64,000 nucleotides of DNA from Gnetum montanum (lineage: Eukaryota > Streptophyta > Gnetopsida > Gnetales > Gnetaceae): NCBI GenBank assembly GCA_015680685.1, contig MNCI01005798.1:25564-89563 (forward strand). The letters are read 5' to 3'. The position numbers were made by a program, and so were the translations under genes. The notes under the pieces were generated by a model. It had not been told where the DNA came from, searched no databases, and worked only from the letters and a program-made list of their open reading frames with translations. Positions 9,640 to 19,770 of this stretch are shown here, one piece after another (the first letter of the stretch is position 1; each line of letters begins with the position of its first letter).

Positions 9640-9978
9640 TCATGCAAAGACCGTGATGTTGTCTTGCAGGACCTGTTTTATGGCATTGTGTGTTTTTTGG
9701 TCTAGTAAAGAGCTAACCTTAAGCGTTTTGGCTTCACCCTTATGCGTAACGATAGCAACCTCACTAAGGGGGTATTCGGTTATGTCTCCAGCCTCCAGGT
9801 CTAGCATACGTGTCGATTGTTCTGGCCATTCTGGGTACGTCTCCGACGCAGCTATGGTTACGTCTTCTAAAGGGGGGTTAACGTCTACTAGCGTGGAGTC
9901 AAATTGCCTAACTACCTTCCTGTATGGGCTTGTCAAAGTTAGAGGTGCTGAAAATGTTGGGTCCATTTGCCGTCGGCC
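9640..9978 (-). pseudogene. Element B N-terminal part of the RT exon
   Basis: This is the linker before RT. It starts at the predicted splice acceptor (TTTTGCAG ending at 9979) and runs in the RT frame to the TGA at 9640. It holds the conserved lead-in to plant gypsy RT (SETYPEWPEQSTRML, then VLQDNITVFA). A TACTAATC branch-point-like site lies about 27 nt upstream of the acceptor. The ATG at 9997-9999 would lie in the intron, so I do not take it as the true start. Confidence 0.7.
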
Positions 9979-10233
9979 CTGCAAAACCGCCAAGTGCATA
10001 AATGATTAGTAGAAAAGTGACGTGATGTCATTGAACGTGGAAGGCTAACTGAATTTTGAATATTGTAAACAAGCTATAATTAATGCAACCTGATTACGAG
10101 GCGATAAGATGTGGTAGTTTAACGTCATTTCGAATAGTGGCGCGTGCGATATTAGCTGCATTAATATCTTGATTTTCAGGTTTCGTTTTAGGAAAGTCCC
10201 GCTAAAACCGGATATTGAGTCGGTGATCCTCGC

Positions 10234-10240
10234 ATATAAG
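10234..10240 (+). promoter_or_regulatory. Possible TATA box of the antisense gene
   Basis: ATATAAG in the context GCATATAAGTAAG lies 160 bp before the ATG at 10394 and gives a leader of about 130 nt. It lies within the predicted pol intron, so the antisense gene would not need an LTR promoter. This is inference from sequence alone. Confidence 0.35.
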
Positions 10241-10393
10241 TAAGTAGTTTTTGATGAGGGCAGGCTGTTGGCTGTTGTGAATTCGAGTTCGTAACTGTTG
10301 CTGAGCAAGAGAAGGAAGAGCGGAGGATTAGAGCGTGTGATTTTGCGAAGATTTGCAAGTGTTAAATTGTGAAAACTTTCTGAAGCTGTTACG

Positions 10394-13300
10394 ATGGCAC
10401 CAAAAATCAAAAGGAAGAATGCAAAACTAGCCAAAATCAATGAGGTGCAAGAAAATCTGGATCACGTTTCGCAGGCGCTGGTCAATGTTCGTGACCCTAC
10501 GCCTTTGAACCGGTAGGTCATTCCTTACATGCTCGTGTTCGTCTCAATGTCTACTTTTCGTGGTATTATTATTGTTTTTTGCGTGAATGTGGATTGCAAA
10601 TTGTGGACCTCGGGTCAATGCGAGGGTTGGATGGGGTTGCGGCTACCGCCGTTGTAAGGGACGAACCTTGCGTTATTGCAAGGGTTTGGGTGATTTCGGC
10701 CTAGATAACTAGGTGTAGTTTATAAGTTTTCTGTATTATTCATGCAAATGTAAACGTAGGCGTTAATGTATGTATTGGTTTTCTGTACAGCGTTACGCTA
10801 AAGCCTGTTCTGATTGTCTTGGATATTGTTGGGGTTTTGTGTTTTATAAACCCCATCATCCCCAATGTCCCTCCCCCGCAAACGCAGTTGCAAGGGAAGG
10901 CCATATGGTTTCGACGGGGTGCGCTGGAGTTTCTGCAGTTCTTGCTGCGCAACTACAGCGTCATTGTGTGATCTGATTTGTCTAGCGACATCGCCGGTGC
11001 TCTTTTAGAGCACCTACTAGCGGGTTCTGCACAAGGGATTCTGACCTTTTTAACAGATGGGGTCATCGATACGGGTCGTCCCGAAGACCGAGAACTTAGC
11101 GCCCGGGGCTTAAGGAGCTTAAACTGGATCTGGGAAATGGCTCAGTTCAGTTTTTATCATGCGTATAACATGCTGTTCGTGGCTTGCCATGTCTCGACCT
11201 ATTTTCAGAACCCACAAGGCACGGTGTACTATGCAGGCGGGTAAGCGAATTTTATTGACTGTATATTGTTTTTTTTTGTGGTTGTTGTTATATGTCTGTT
11301 ATCGATGTGAACGATAAGAGAAGCCTATGTGAAAAATGTAAGATAGGCCTATGTTGTATGGTACAGGTTTTTTATTCATGACAACAGGTTAGTTGGAAAT
11401 GGATATGCGTTATCGTGGGCCGAAACGGCAATAATGGCATTTACCTCAACTAGCAATGTGCGCGCTGGTGTTATAGGGCAGATTGGCTTCGACATGCGTG
11501 AGTACCCCACCCGTTATGCTGGGGCTTTTGAGAATTGCCAGAGACTCGAGTGGCTACACGATGACTGGACCTTAGACCCGCCCCTTACCGTTGAGGACGT
11601 GCAGAGGAACCTTCCGCCATTTCCCTTGCCATTTGGACCTGGTAAGGCTGTTGTATAGTCGGTTATTGTGTAGTATAGTGGTAAATTGTGAACGTCGCGT
11701 AATAGTATTTTAGTTTGACTTGTGTTTTACGCTGTTCAGTCAGGGAATCCCGGGAGATTACCCTTACGATTTCCGGCCGCGAGGCGAGCACCATCCTTTT
11801 CCGCTACGACGACATCAAGGACGCACAGCGCTGGCTCGGCCACTCGGCGGCCCCAGTCGCGGTGACCACCATGATCCGAGCAGCAGGGTTAATGCATCTA
11901 TTTTTAGTTGCAACTCCTGATGTCCCCGCCAGTGAAATGCTAACCCTGGTCAACTCCTTCAACGAAAAGGTAGAGCGTTTTTGCAAGCGTGTACATGACG
12001 TACGCATAAGCTTTAATATTGACCCTTAGCTCTTGGCGGACCTATTTGGCATCCCCTTAGACGGCCTTCCCGTAAGTGAGAAAGCGAAGAGGAGCCTCGA
12101 CTTCCAGGAGTGGCTGAAGGAGTGGGTAAGGGTCCCGAAGGAGACTAAAGGGTTTCCTTGCGAAAGATTCCAGATGGACGTTCCCAAGACACTTTATCCC
12201 CTTTTTCGGGCCTGGACTTTCCCCAAGACTCTCTCGCAAGGGAAGTTCTTTTCTGTAGAACAAACCCGTATTATGCGGGAGGTTCTGGAAGAGGGGACCC
12301 AATTCAATTGGGCAAGCTATTTCGCTAAGGGGCTACGCAACGAGATGATCAAGCTTTGCAAGAATCTTGAGTCTCGTTTTAATGTGCATTACGCCTTCTT
12401 CATAGCTTGCCTTCAGCGTTTTGCTGAGTTTCTGGTCGTCTAAAGGAATGGGGTCTAGGTACAGCAAGATCGAGGCTAGCTCTCTAGACCTTGGATTACC
12501 CATATCCTCAGCACTACCTGTGGGCAGGATCCATCAGAAGGGATTGGGGAGTCATTGTCTATAACAACCAAGGGGTTGGCAGCGTCTCGGTTACGAGGCC
12601 CCGATAGTATAGGTGGGATAATGCCTACGTATACTGGCGATGCCTCACGGGGAAAATGTCTAGCGGAGGAAATCATGGAACCTACAGCTCAAAGCAAAAG
12701 ACTTCATATAACCAAGGCTTCTGCCGAGCCTGGGAGCAGCGCAGGCCGAACTATGGTGATCAAAGTTCAGCGGAGTAAGCCTCCGCCTGGTAAGCATGAT
12801 AGAACTGTATTACACGATTTTTGTTTGGAATGTTTGGAATGATATACTAAGGTGTTGTGATATGGCCAGTAAAAATTACAGAAGAGCTGACCCCTGAGAC
12901 AGGGGCAGTAGTACTAAGTTGTGGGGAAGGGGCCTCAGTTTTGGAGGGAGAGGCCCTAGTTGTTAGCAGGAGCCATGCACAGAACCTGGTGCGTGAGGAG
13001 GCCCCAGCTACTGGAACCAGCGACGCACAGACTCAAGTGCGTGAAGCGGAAAGGGAGGCAGAAAATGTTGGCGAAGTCGCCACTGTTACCAGTAGAGGTA
13101 ATGTGTGTGCTAGCAAGTTTGCAGGATTCTATGAATAAATGGAATTTCTAACTGGATTACGCTATAGGAGAAGAGGATGTATCCACGTCTGCCACTATGA
13201 GCAAAGTGTGGAGAGACTTTCCTGACAAATTTGCCTTCATGGAAGGCATTGTCAGTGACATGATCGAGCACTTGGAGCGCGTCGAACCTGGAGCTGGTAC

Positions 13301-14545
13301 GATATGGTTGTAATAAGTTTGTGATATTACATAGTGGTAATGTGTCACCAACATTTGATGGTTTTTTTTGTTAGGAGCTTACCTCCGATGGGATCCCACA
13401 GAGCCCATTGATTTGGACACAGTGGAGCCACCATCTGATGAAGCAGCCATGCCACGTCACATTTATGAGGAGATGCGTAAATGTGCGTTACGCTCGACAT
13501 GCTCCTTATTGGAAAGTAGGGGCATAAATGAAAGCTTATGGAAAAGGCTGCAGAGGTCGGAGCAGAGGGTTGAGTCTCTGACTAAAGAGGTCGGAGACTT
13601 AAGATCACGGTGCGAATTCCTACAGGCGTGAGCGACAGGGGATGAAGACTGGCGTACCGTTGTTGTCGATTTCTCCCGTTATTAGACCGCCATAAAAAAT
13701 AGCGTACAGACCAGTTGGGCGTTGGTAGAGTAGCGGATGCAGATAGAACTCCTAGCTCGGAAAAACCAGGATTGGAGGGATTATTGTGCGTGTGTGCAAG
13801 AGTGGGGGCAGAAGGAGAAGGACCACAAACATCTGTACAAGCAAGAAAGCATTGCTTATCGCAAACTTTATCATGATTTTGCCGTCAAAGCCCAATCCCT
13901 GGAAGTCTTCCTGGATGTCATTGGAGCATCCGAAGCCTTCAAGAAGTTTGAAGAGCAGGTGACTTTAAGTGCGTCTTCGGAAAGGGAGATGACTCTCCTT
14001 GGGGGCCAAAGGACAGTCCCTACATTCTTCCCTTATCCGCCCCGCTGGACTAGCATCGAGAAAGGGAAAGTGAAGGTTGGAGCTGCCTTGGGAGAAGATG
14101 TGTGGCCAGACTCAAAGGAGGAAGAGAATATGAAGCACCTGTGGGCTGGCCTGAAGAAGCTTCCCTTTGCTGCGGAAGCAGGGCCATCGCAAGTGAGTTT
14201 TTGCATGCCTAAATCCAAATTCTCTAATTGTTTCATCAAGGCTTGCCTTGCTAATATGTTTGCTTCTTTTGTATCTAGATGCCAGAAGAGGATAGAGAAG
14301 ACGAGCCAACCGAGGAGTTAGAAGAGGAAGCAGCAGAAGCAAAAGAAGAAGTAGAGGAAGAGGAGGAGAGCAGCGATGAAGAGCATCCTCCCGTGGAGCT
14401 GGTGTCGGAATGAGGACCTCATGAAGAGAAAATTCTTCGTGAAAGAATAATTCCTAGGAAGGACGGCCCATTGGAGGACGATCCACTAGGGCTGGATCTA
14501 GACCTAAGAGATACTGGCGACAGTGGCAGTAGAGGAAATGCGTAA
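10394..14545 (+). CDS. Antisense ten-exon gene within the pol intron of element B, unknown product
   Basis: Exons: 10394-10512, 10986-11240, 11388-11641, 11740-12434, 12528-12789, 12870-13097, 13168-13296, 13375-13627, 13715-14192, 14279-14545. All nine introns (70-473 nt) are GT-AG and their phases (2,2,1,0,1,1,1,2,0) keep one frame of about 980 codons. The N-terminus is basic (KIKRKNAKLAK), the middle is globular and Trp-rich, exons 8-9 look coiled-coil, and exon 10 is strongly acidic. Three stops remain: TAG 12027, removable by a 60-nt in-phase intron 11970-12029; TAG 13731; and TGA 14411, after which the frame stays open to TAA at 14543. The exon 8-9 join is the least sure. I recognise no domain. 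Plant Tat elements can carry extra ORFs, some antisense, but usually not between protease and RT. Confidence 0.65.
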
Positions 14546-15004
14546 TTGTGGTTTACGCATAGTTTCATTGATGGTGAAGTGAAGTATTATTTTATGAATG
14601 ACTGAAAAGACTAGTTATAAGACCTGGTGGATGTTTCAAATGTTAATTATTTTGTCTTTTTTGTGTTTGTTTTTTTTGTCTTTTATGCTTTTATCTGCAC
14701 AGCATGAACGTAATTATTAAGGATTTCGCCTAAGTTATGATGATAGAATGTAGTGACTAGTTTAAGGCCGTTGCGGGCCATAGCGTAACTGCGTGATATA
14801 GAAAGCGTAAATAGTATGAGTACAATAAATTGAATAACATAAAAATAAAAAATGGCAAGCGTCAACTCCGGAAATGAATGTAGCGTGAACATGTATGACA
14901 CAAAACTTCTAAGTATGAATCATGATAACTCGCTAAGAGATGATAATGGACGCGAGGGCCATCATTCAACCATTGATATGCAATTGTCTCTTGATGGCCT
15001 TTAC
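14546..15004. other. Intron remainder between the antisense gene and the protease exon
   Basis: This AT-rich stretch of about 460 bp has poly-T runs near 14655-14680 and an AATAAA near 14823. On the plus strand these could serve to end the antisense transcript. On the minus strand it is the 5' part of the predicted pol intron. I see no open frame with a recognisable product. Confidence 0.4.
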
Positions 15005-15862
15005 GTTGAGCATTGCGTAAGTGCGAGGAGACTTATGGTTTGACTCTTCTACGCTGCCATCCGGAAATGGCAGGTCGGCCCAAGCTAGACCATCATCATT
15101 GCTGTCAGTTTGTTGAGGGGTTTGGAGACGGGTTGGATCATCAGTTATTTCTATCTCTGAACCTCGTTCTTCATCAATGTTATTGATGATCATGGGGGTG
15201 ATTTTGTCACCGCGTATCACAACCTCCCCTCCGGCATAGGGAAGGTGTATCTCTTGGTGTATCGGTGATGAAACCGCCCTCAGCTAGGCTAACCACGACC
15301 TCCCCAAGATCAGGTTGAACCCTGGCATCTCCTCGACGACTAAGATAGTGGCCTCTGTTGGGAATTGATCTCCCACCACAAACTCAATACGCACCGTCCC
15401 CTTAACTTGAACCCGTGCCCCGTTGAACGATTTTACGCAAGTCATCATTGTGGGCGTGATCTGGTCGACCAGACCCAACCTATCCACGATGGAATAGGGA
15501 ATGATGTTGGTAGCTGCGCCATCGTCTACGTGCACTTTCCGAATCCGGTATTGACCGACCTGGATGGTGATGAACATAGGCTCAGTTGTGACCTGACCTT
15601 TCTCAGGATCGTCTTTGATAGACTCATCATGGAAGGTCAGCGAGGTAGGCGTGGGTTGCTCAGCTTCGAAAGGAAACATGACAGCATGTATCGCTTTCTC
15701 CTCCGCTAGCAAGCTTTCATCCACTGATATGGATGTTAGCATGCGAACCATAGCCTCACGGTGGTCTCGAGACGTCATAAGCAGGTCATAAAGGCTCAGG
15801 GTTGTGTTTTTTTGTTTAAGAGCCTGTTTAACTTACGTAAACGCATCGAGGAGGTCCTTCTC
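15005..15862 (-). pseudogene. Element B protease and its C-terminal linker
   Basis: This is a retropepsin that processes the Gag-Pol polyprotein. The lead-in SLYDLLMTSRDHR and the helix AMVRMLTSI precede it. The active-site stretch reads VHVDDGAATNIIP, with Asp-Asp-Gly in place of the usual Asp-Thr/Ser-Gly. The flap region and the closing FNLILGRSWL box follow. In-frame stops occur near 15860, 15821 and 15281 (TAG right after SWLA), all without frameshift. The frame then stays open past the predicted splice donor at 15005/15004. The middle piece, 15284-15778, is a clean ORF of 164 codons. Confidence 0.85.
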
Positions 15863-16864
15863 TCAGCTAGGTTGTTTATCCCCCTTGTCCTCTTCCATTC
15901 GGCCCAAGAGACGAATCTCCCAAGGTAGAGCGGTGTCAGTTGGGGGGTTGTTCTTTTTCTTGCTAAGAGAAGGTGGTTGCATTTTCGCACCTTTACCCTG
16001 CCCCTGAGGTACAGGCGAAGGCACAGAGGCCAGGGGCCTAGGCTTAGGGAAGCCGAGCGTAGAATGGTCTTTGGTTGCGTTAACTAATGTGTCCTTTCCC
16101 TTTCGCTTGGGAGGTGACGGTTGACGCTTTTGGTTGGAGGTCTGCCCCTGCGTGAGAGGAGCAGGCTGTGGTTTTGGCACCCTGATAATGAAGGGCGCCT
16201 TAGGCGTGGGTGCAAACGAGGCCGCGGCTTGACTGTCGCTGCGTGACTGAGGGTGTATCCAAGAAGGTGCCCGTATAATGAAGGGTGGCCTCGAGACCCC
16301 ACTGGCTACCGATGAAATGGTTGGCCCCCCTTGTGAGCTGGCAGGGACACGCAAAATAAAATGCTGTTTTGGCGGTTCCCTCCTCTCACTGTCCGTACTC
16401 ACCACAGTGATTGTATAAGGATCATCGTTTGCGTTCAACGGATCCTTGTATACGTGCAATGTTTGGTTTTCTAGACGCGTCGGGTTGCTGCTGTCTAACT
16501 TGAGTGAACCATCGTCCAGCATACGTTGCATGTCATCTTTCAACGCCCAGCAATAATTCGTATTATGACCACACAACTGGTGGTAGTCACAGAAATGGTC
16601 TAACCTGAAAGATCTCGGAACTGGTGGTTCGTTAGGTAAGGCTAAAGAAGGGTTCTTCAGCAGTTCACAATGGCGTCTATGACGCTTCAGAGCCTCCTCG
16701 GACACCTTCTTAGGTTGAATGTGCCCTGATCCTAACAGTTGTTTCAGCAGTTCGAAATGCTTTACAGGTAATTCCGTGTACTTTGAGCGATCTTTATGCT
16801 CAAAGTTTGGCTTAGGCTGGGGGGGGGCCTTCAGGGGCAGTTGTGTCTTGGCTGGTGCCGGCAC
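15863..16864 (-). CDS. Element B gag C-terminal part with zinc knuckle
   Basis: An open frame of 333 codons encodes the nucleocapsid end of Gag. A zinc-knuckle-like CDYHQLCGHNTNYCWAL motif lies near residues 92-108. It has the Cys-x2-His-x4-His-x4-Cys spacing that Tat gags use in place of CCHC. It is followed by long Pro/Lys-rich linkers. Its frame is shifted by one relative to the gag core, and the switch falls on a run of nine C (plus-strand G at 16819-16827). The overlap of the two ORFs spans 16812-16864. The first Met is unlikely to be a true start. The same frame continues into the protease. Confidence 0.85.
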   Translation of the reverse strand: MPAPAKTQLPLKAPPQPKPNFEHKDRSKYTELPVKHFELLKQLLGSGHIQPKKVSEEALKRHRRHCELLKNPSLALPNEPPVPRSFRLDHFCDYHQLCGHNTNYCWALKDDMQRMLDDGSLKLDSSNPTRLENQTLHVYKDPLNANDDPYTITVVSTDSERREPPKQHFILRVPASSQGGPTISSVASGVSRPPFIIRAPSWIHPQSRSDSQAAASFAPTPKAPFIIRVPKPQPAPLTQGQTSNQKRQPSPPKRKGKDTLVNATKDHSTLGFPKPRPLASVPSPVPQGQGKGAKMQPPSLSKKKNNPPTDTALPWEIRLLGRMEEDKGDKQPS

Positions 16865-17519
16865 CAGCCGTGGTTTCAGGAGGCGTGGTGGGTGCCTTCT
16901 TGTTCTTGGTCTTTGTACCCTCAGTCATCATAGCTACTGTCGTTGTCGCTACTTTACCTTTGTCTCTATTCTTGTTGTGTATGTTCCTGTAGGCCACATA
17001 TGCTGGGTCTTTGCTGGCCTCCGTAGCATCTTGGATGCTTCTAGTTTGAGCGAAGGCCTGGTGTAGAGAGTTGGGGGAAAGATAATACAACTTTGAATTA
17101 ATAAAGTCGTTGACTGCTCCCTTGAATATAGCCAGCAGATGTGAGTCCGCGATCGGCTCGCGGATCTCATTCAAGGTAGCATTCCAGCGCTGTATGAACT
17201 TTTGGACAGGCTCGAGCGGGTCTTGTTTCACCCCCATAAGCTGATCCAATGTGACTTCCAGCTTCAAGTTGTATTTGAAGTGGGTCACAAATTGGGTCAG
17301 CAGCTCTTCCAAGGTTGAGATGGAAGAGCGTGAGAGGGCTCGGTACCAATCCAAAGCTTTCCCTGTTAGAGACATTGCAAAGACTCGGGTGATAGTGTGT
17401 GGCCACTGTTGCAACAACAAGGACTCAGACCTAAACGTAACCAAGTAAGCGTTGGGATCTCCCTCCCCATTGTACTTGGTAAAATGAGGTAGGGACATCC
17501 CTGGCGGCAACGACAGCAT
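16812..17519 (-). CDS. Element B gag core (capsid)
   Basis: An open frame of 235 codons carries the retrotransposon Gag capsid domain, which packages the element RNA. It has HFTKYNGEGDPNAYLVTF, the helix FAMSLTGKALDWYRAL and LEELLTQFVTHF. Also typical of the family are VKQDPLEPVQKFIQRW, FKGAVNDF and, later, AYRNIH. It ends early at a TAA at 16812, created by the one-base shift at the C9 run. Upstream the same frame continues after a TAG near 17548. Confidence 0.9.
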   Translation of the reverse strand: MLSLPPGMSLPHFTKYNGEGDPNAYLVTFRSESLLLQQWPHTITRVFAMSLTGKALDWYRALSRSSISTLEELLTQFVTHFKYNLKLEVTLDQLMGVKQDPLEPVQKFIQRWNATLNEIREPIADSHLLAIFKGAVNDFINSKLYYLSPNSLHQAFAQTRSIQDATEASKDPAYVAYRNIHNKNRDKGKVATTTVAMMTEGTKTKNKKAPTTPPETTAGAGTSQDTTAPEGPPPA

Positions 17520-18629
17520 AGGGACCGCTGGGCTAATCGGATCATCCTAGTAAAAGTCCATGATCTGAATGGTATCAGATCCAGCGGCTTTAAGGCGTCG
17601 AACCTCCTCGGTGAGAGTCTGTATAAGCTGGAAAGCCTGGTCTAGACCTGTTGATAGAGGTGTCTGTGCAGAAGGCATAGGAGGTTGGACTGGGAGGGCG
17701 ATGCTAGGGAACGAAAACGACGGAAGAGGTTGACTGGCTGCTTGTGGGGCGGGGATCCCTGCAGGCGGAGGGGCCTGTGAAGACCACCACCCACTGGTTT
17801 GTGAAGAGGGGTTAGCCGCTGCTTGCTGTGTAAGATAAGGATAGATATACTGCGGGACCACCTATGAAACTTGTGTTGCAAGTGCAACGGAGGGTTGCAC
17901 ACCATACAACGCAGACCGGTTGTGCTACGCTGCAGGGTTGGCCCACTGACTTGCGGCAGGCTGTTGGATGTTTATTTGTGGCTGAACGGCTATGGTGAAC
18001 TGTTGAATTGGAGGGGGCGGAAACGACAAGGTCTGCGCTGGGCGCATTGTGGATATGGTGTGAGGTGGTATCTGAGGGATGAGATGGGGCATGGTGGTCA
18101 CCGGGACCATCGCCGGAATGCTGAGAACTCATGATGATGCGACTGCCCCCATATTATTATGGGGCACTTGCACTTGTAGCCCAGATGGCTGCACAGTGGC
18201 TTGTGGAATGATGGGGACATGCATCTGTGTGGTTATGGCTGAGTCAAGAGGAGTGGCCTCTCCGTTGATGGGAAACAGGGGGTTTACGTACGTGCGGGGG
18301 CTCAGAGTATGGAACGAATGTTCTGACTGGGCCACCAATTCGTCTTATTCCTCCTCCCCATTCTGGGGTTCAACCATAACCTGTGCAACTTGACTCTTGG
18401 CCATGACCAACTGTGTGATGAGTTCGTGTTGATGTTCAGTCAAGGGAATAATGTCATAAGCCGTTGGCTTGAAATCACGGCCCCCTCGGTGGACCACCTC
18501 AGGGTTTCGTTTCGCTTCGACCTCAGCTCTGCTAAGAGCTAGCTTCGCCTAGATCTTAACACATATAAAGTTGTATTCTTTAGGGGTTATGACTGTGAAG
18601 ATGGGCTCTTTTCCCTGAAGTCTCAATGA
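17520..18629 (-). pseudogene. Element B gag N-terminal region
   Basis: In the frame of the gag core, sequence stays largely open up to 18629 with about six stops (TAG 18549-18551, TAA near 18350, others near 18130, 17925 and 17548). It starts with a TVITPKEYNFICVK-like segment seen at the N-end of Tat gags. A coil with EHQHELITQLVMAKSQ follows, then a long Pro/Gln/Ser-rich tail before the capsid. No clear initiator Met could be fixed because the first codons are damaged. Plus-strand ORFs here (for example 17871-18393) are shadows. Confidence 0.7.
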
Positions 18630-18632
18630 TCA

Positions 18633-18973
18633 GCGCAATGGCCCCTGAGATCCTGTTGCGCCAGGAGCTGCTTTGGTGACCACGATAGGGTTCACAGATG
18701 TGGCACCCAAATCGGCAGGGACCATGGTGGTTGTGGTCGTGTACAAGGAATCCATTGAGCGATGAGATTAATGATAACTGGTGATCGAATCTAGGAAACG
18801 ACTGGCAACAAAGCACGAATAGGCTTTCTACCCTGTAGGATTCCAAAGAAATCGTCCTTGCGACCGATCTACACCACACGATTTGCCGCAAACTTCCTTA
18901 GAGGTATTACATCTACGGTTTAGGGTATGGATCACTAACAGGGCTACCCGAAATATTTGGATCAGAGCCTAGG
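18633..18973 (-). other. Untranslated leader of element B
   Basis: This is about 340 bp between the primer-binding site and the gag frame. It has no long ORF that fits. It probably holds packaging signals, but I see no defined structure. Confidence 0.5.
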
Positions 18974-18990
18974 CCCTCCTTCTAGCGCCA
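18974..18990 (-). other. Primer-binding site of element B
   Basis: On the minus strand TGGCGCTAGAAGGAGGG follows the LTR end after six bases (GTTTTC). The first six bases, TGGCGC, match the start of tRNA-primed sites used by Tat and Athila elements. The rest departs from the common tRNA-Asp form, so the tRNA is not assigned. Confidence 0.6.
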
Positions 18991-19770
18991 GAAAACTGTA
19001 ACGACGGAAAACGTCGGTAGCTAGAAAATACCAAACACAATCCCGCGTACACAGTTTTAACCATAGATTCGTGTGAGGGCTATGCTGGAAAAATGAATCT
19101 GCGGTGCCCTGAACGGTCTTGTCGATCGGATAGGGACTTACTAGTCAGTAGACCGATGGAGATAATGAATGTCTCGTGGAACGATCCGATCCGAAGAAAC
19201 GCAGAATGAGGGGAAAACGACGTAGATGAATTGTAACGATTGCAACGCTAAACACGATAAGAGGAGGCTAATAAAAGAGCAACGCGTGGTCTTAGGATCT
19301 ACACTTTGACTTGAAAGATATATATTTTATATATCTCGTTACACTGGGGAGACCCCGATTACTTGATGTAAAGCAAACACAGAACAACAAGAAAACTATC
19401 CAAATGGAAGTCCGATCTACCTCGTAGGCCAAAGCTGGGATGCAAGGAAGGTTAAGCTTCGACGTCTATCGATCAACTATTTTTGACCAATAGAGTCGCG
19501 AACCGTGCAAGATGATCCCACGATCTTGGATTTGCTTCTTCTACCTTAGGTAGTTTCTATTTAGGACCGCCAATGGTCGCTGATGGAGAAAGCTGTGTTG
19601 CTGATGCTCAAAGTGACCTGTGATTTCTTTTTGTCGGAAGGTGATGCTGTCAACAATTGCCAAAGTGCTGCTCTCTCTGTCTCTGCTCAAAATGATAAGT
19701 GCTCTTGTGCTCAGAAAAATGTCCTTTGCCTCTTTGATTTGCTAACACTTGTATCTTTGTCAACCGGGGT

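Larger units (their letters stand above)
9979..15004 (-). other. Predicted 5-kb intron in the pol of element B (between protease and RT)
   Basis: On the minus strand the protease frame has a GTAAAG donor directly after an AAC codon ending at 15005. The RT frame begins at a TTTTGCAG acceptor at 9979. Both are phase 0, so removing 15004-9979 joins protease to RT in frame. A TACTAATC branch-point match sits 27 nt before the acceptor. Ogre elements are known to carry a spliced intron between protease and RT, so the location fits. The donor is only moderate (C at position -1). About 84% of the intron is covered by an antisense gene. Confidence 0.6.

Noticed and set aside
10045-10440. Minus-strand ORF of 131 codons with a hydrophobic start
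   Set aside because: It lies across the promoter and first exon of the antisense gene, within the predicted pol intron, and has no recognisable domain; most likely a chance shadow.
10394-14545. Antisense exons as separate small intronless genes
   Set aside because: Several pieces lack a usable ATG at their start (for example a TTG at 10978), while GT-AG joins with matching phases link them all.
17871-18393. Plus-strand ORFs rich in Arg, Trp and Gly
   Set aside because: They lie opposite the Pro/Gln-rich gag N-terminus; the composition is the reverse complement of that low-complexity sequence.
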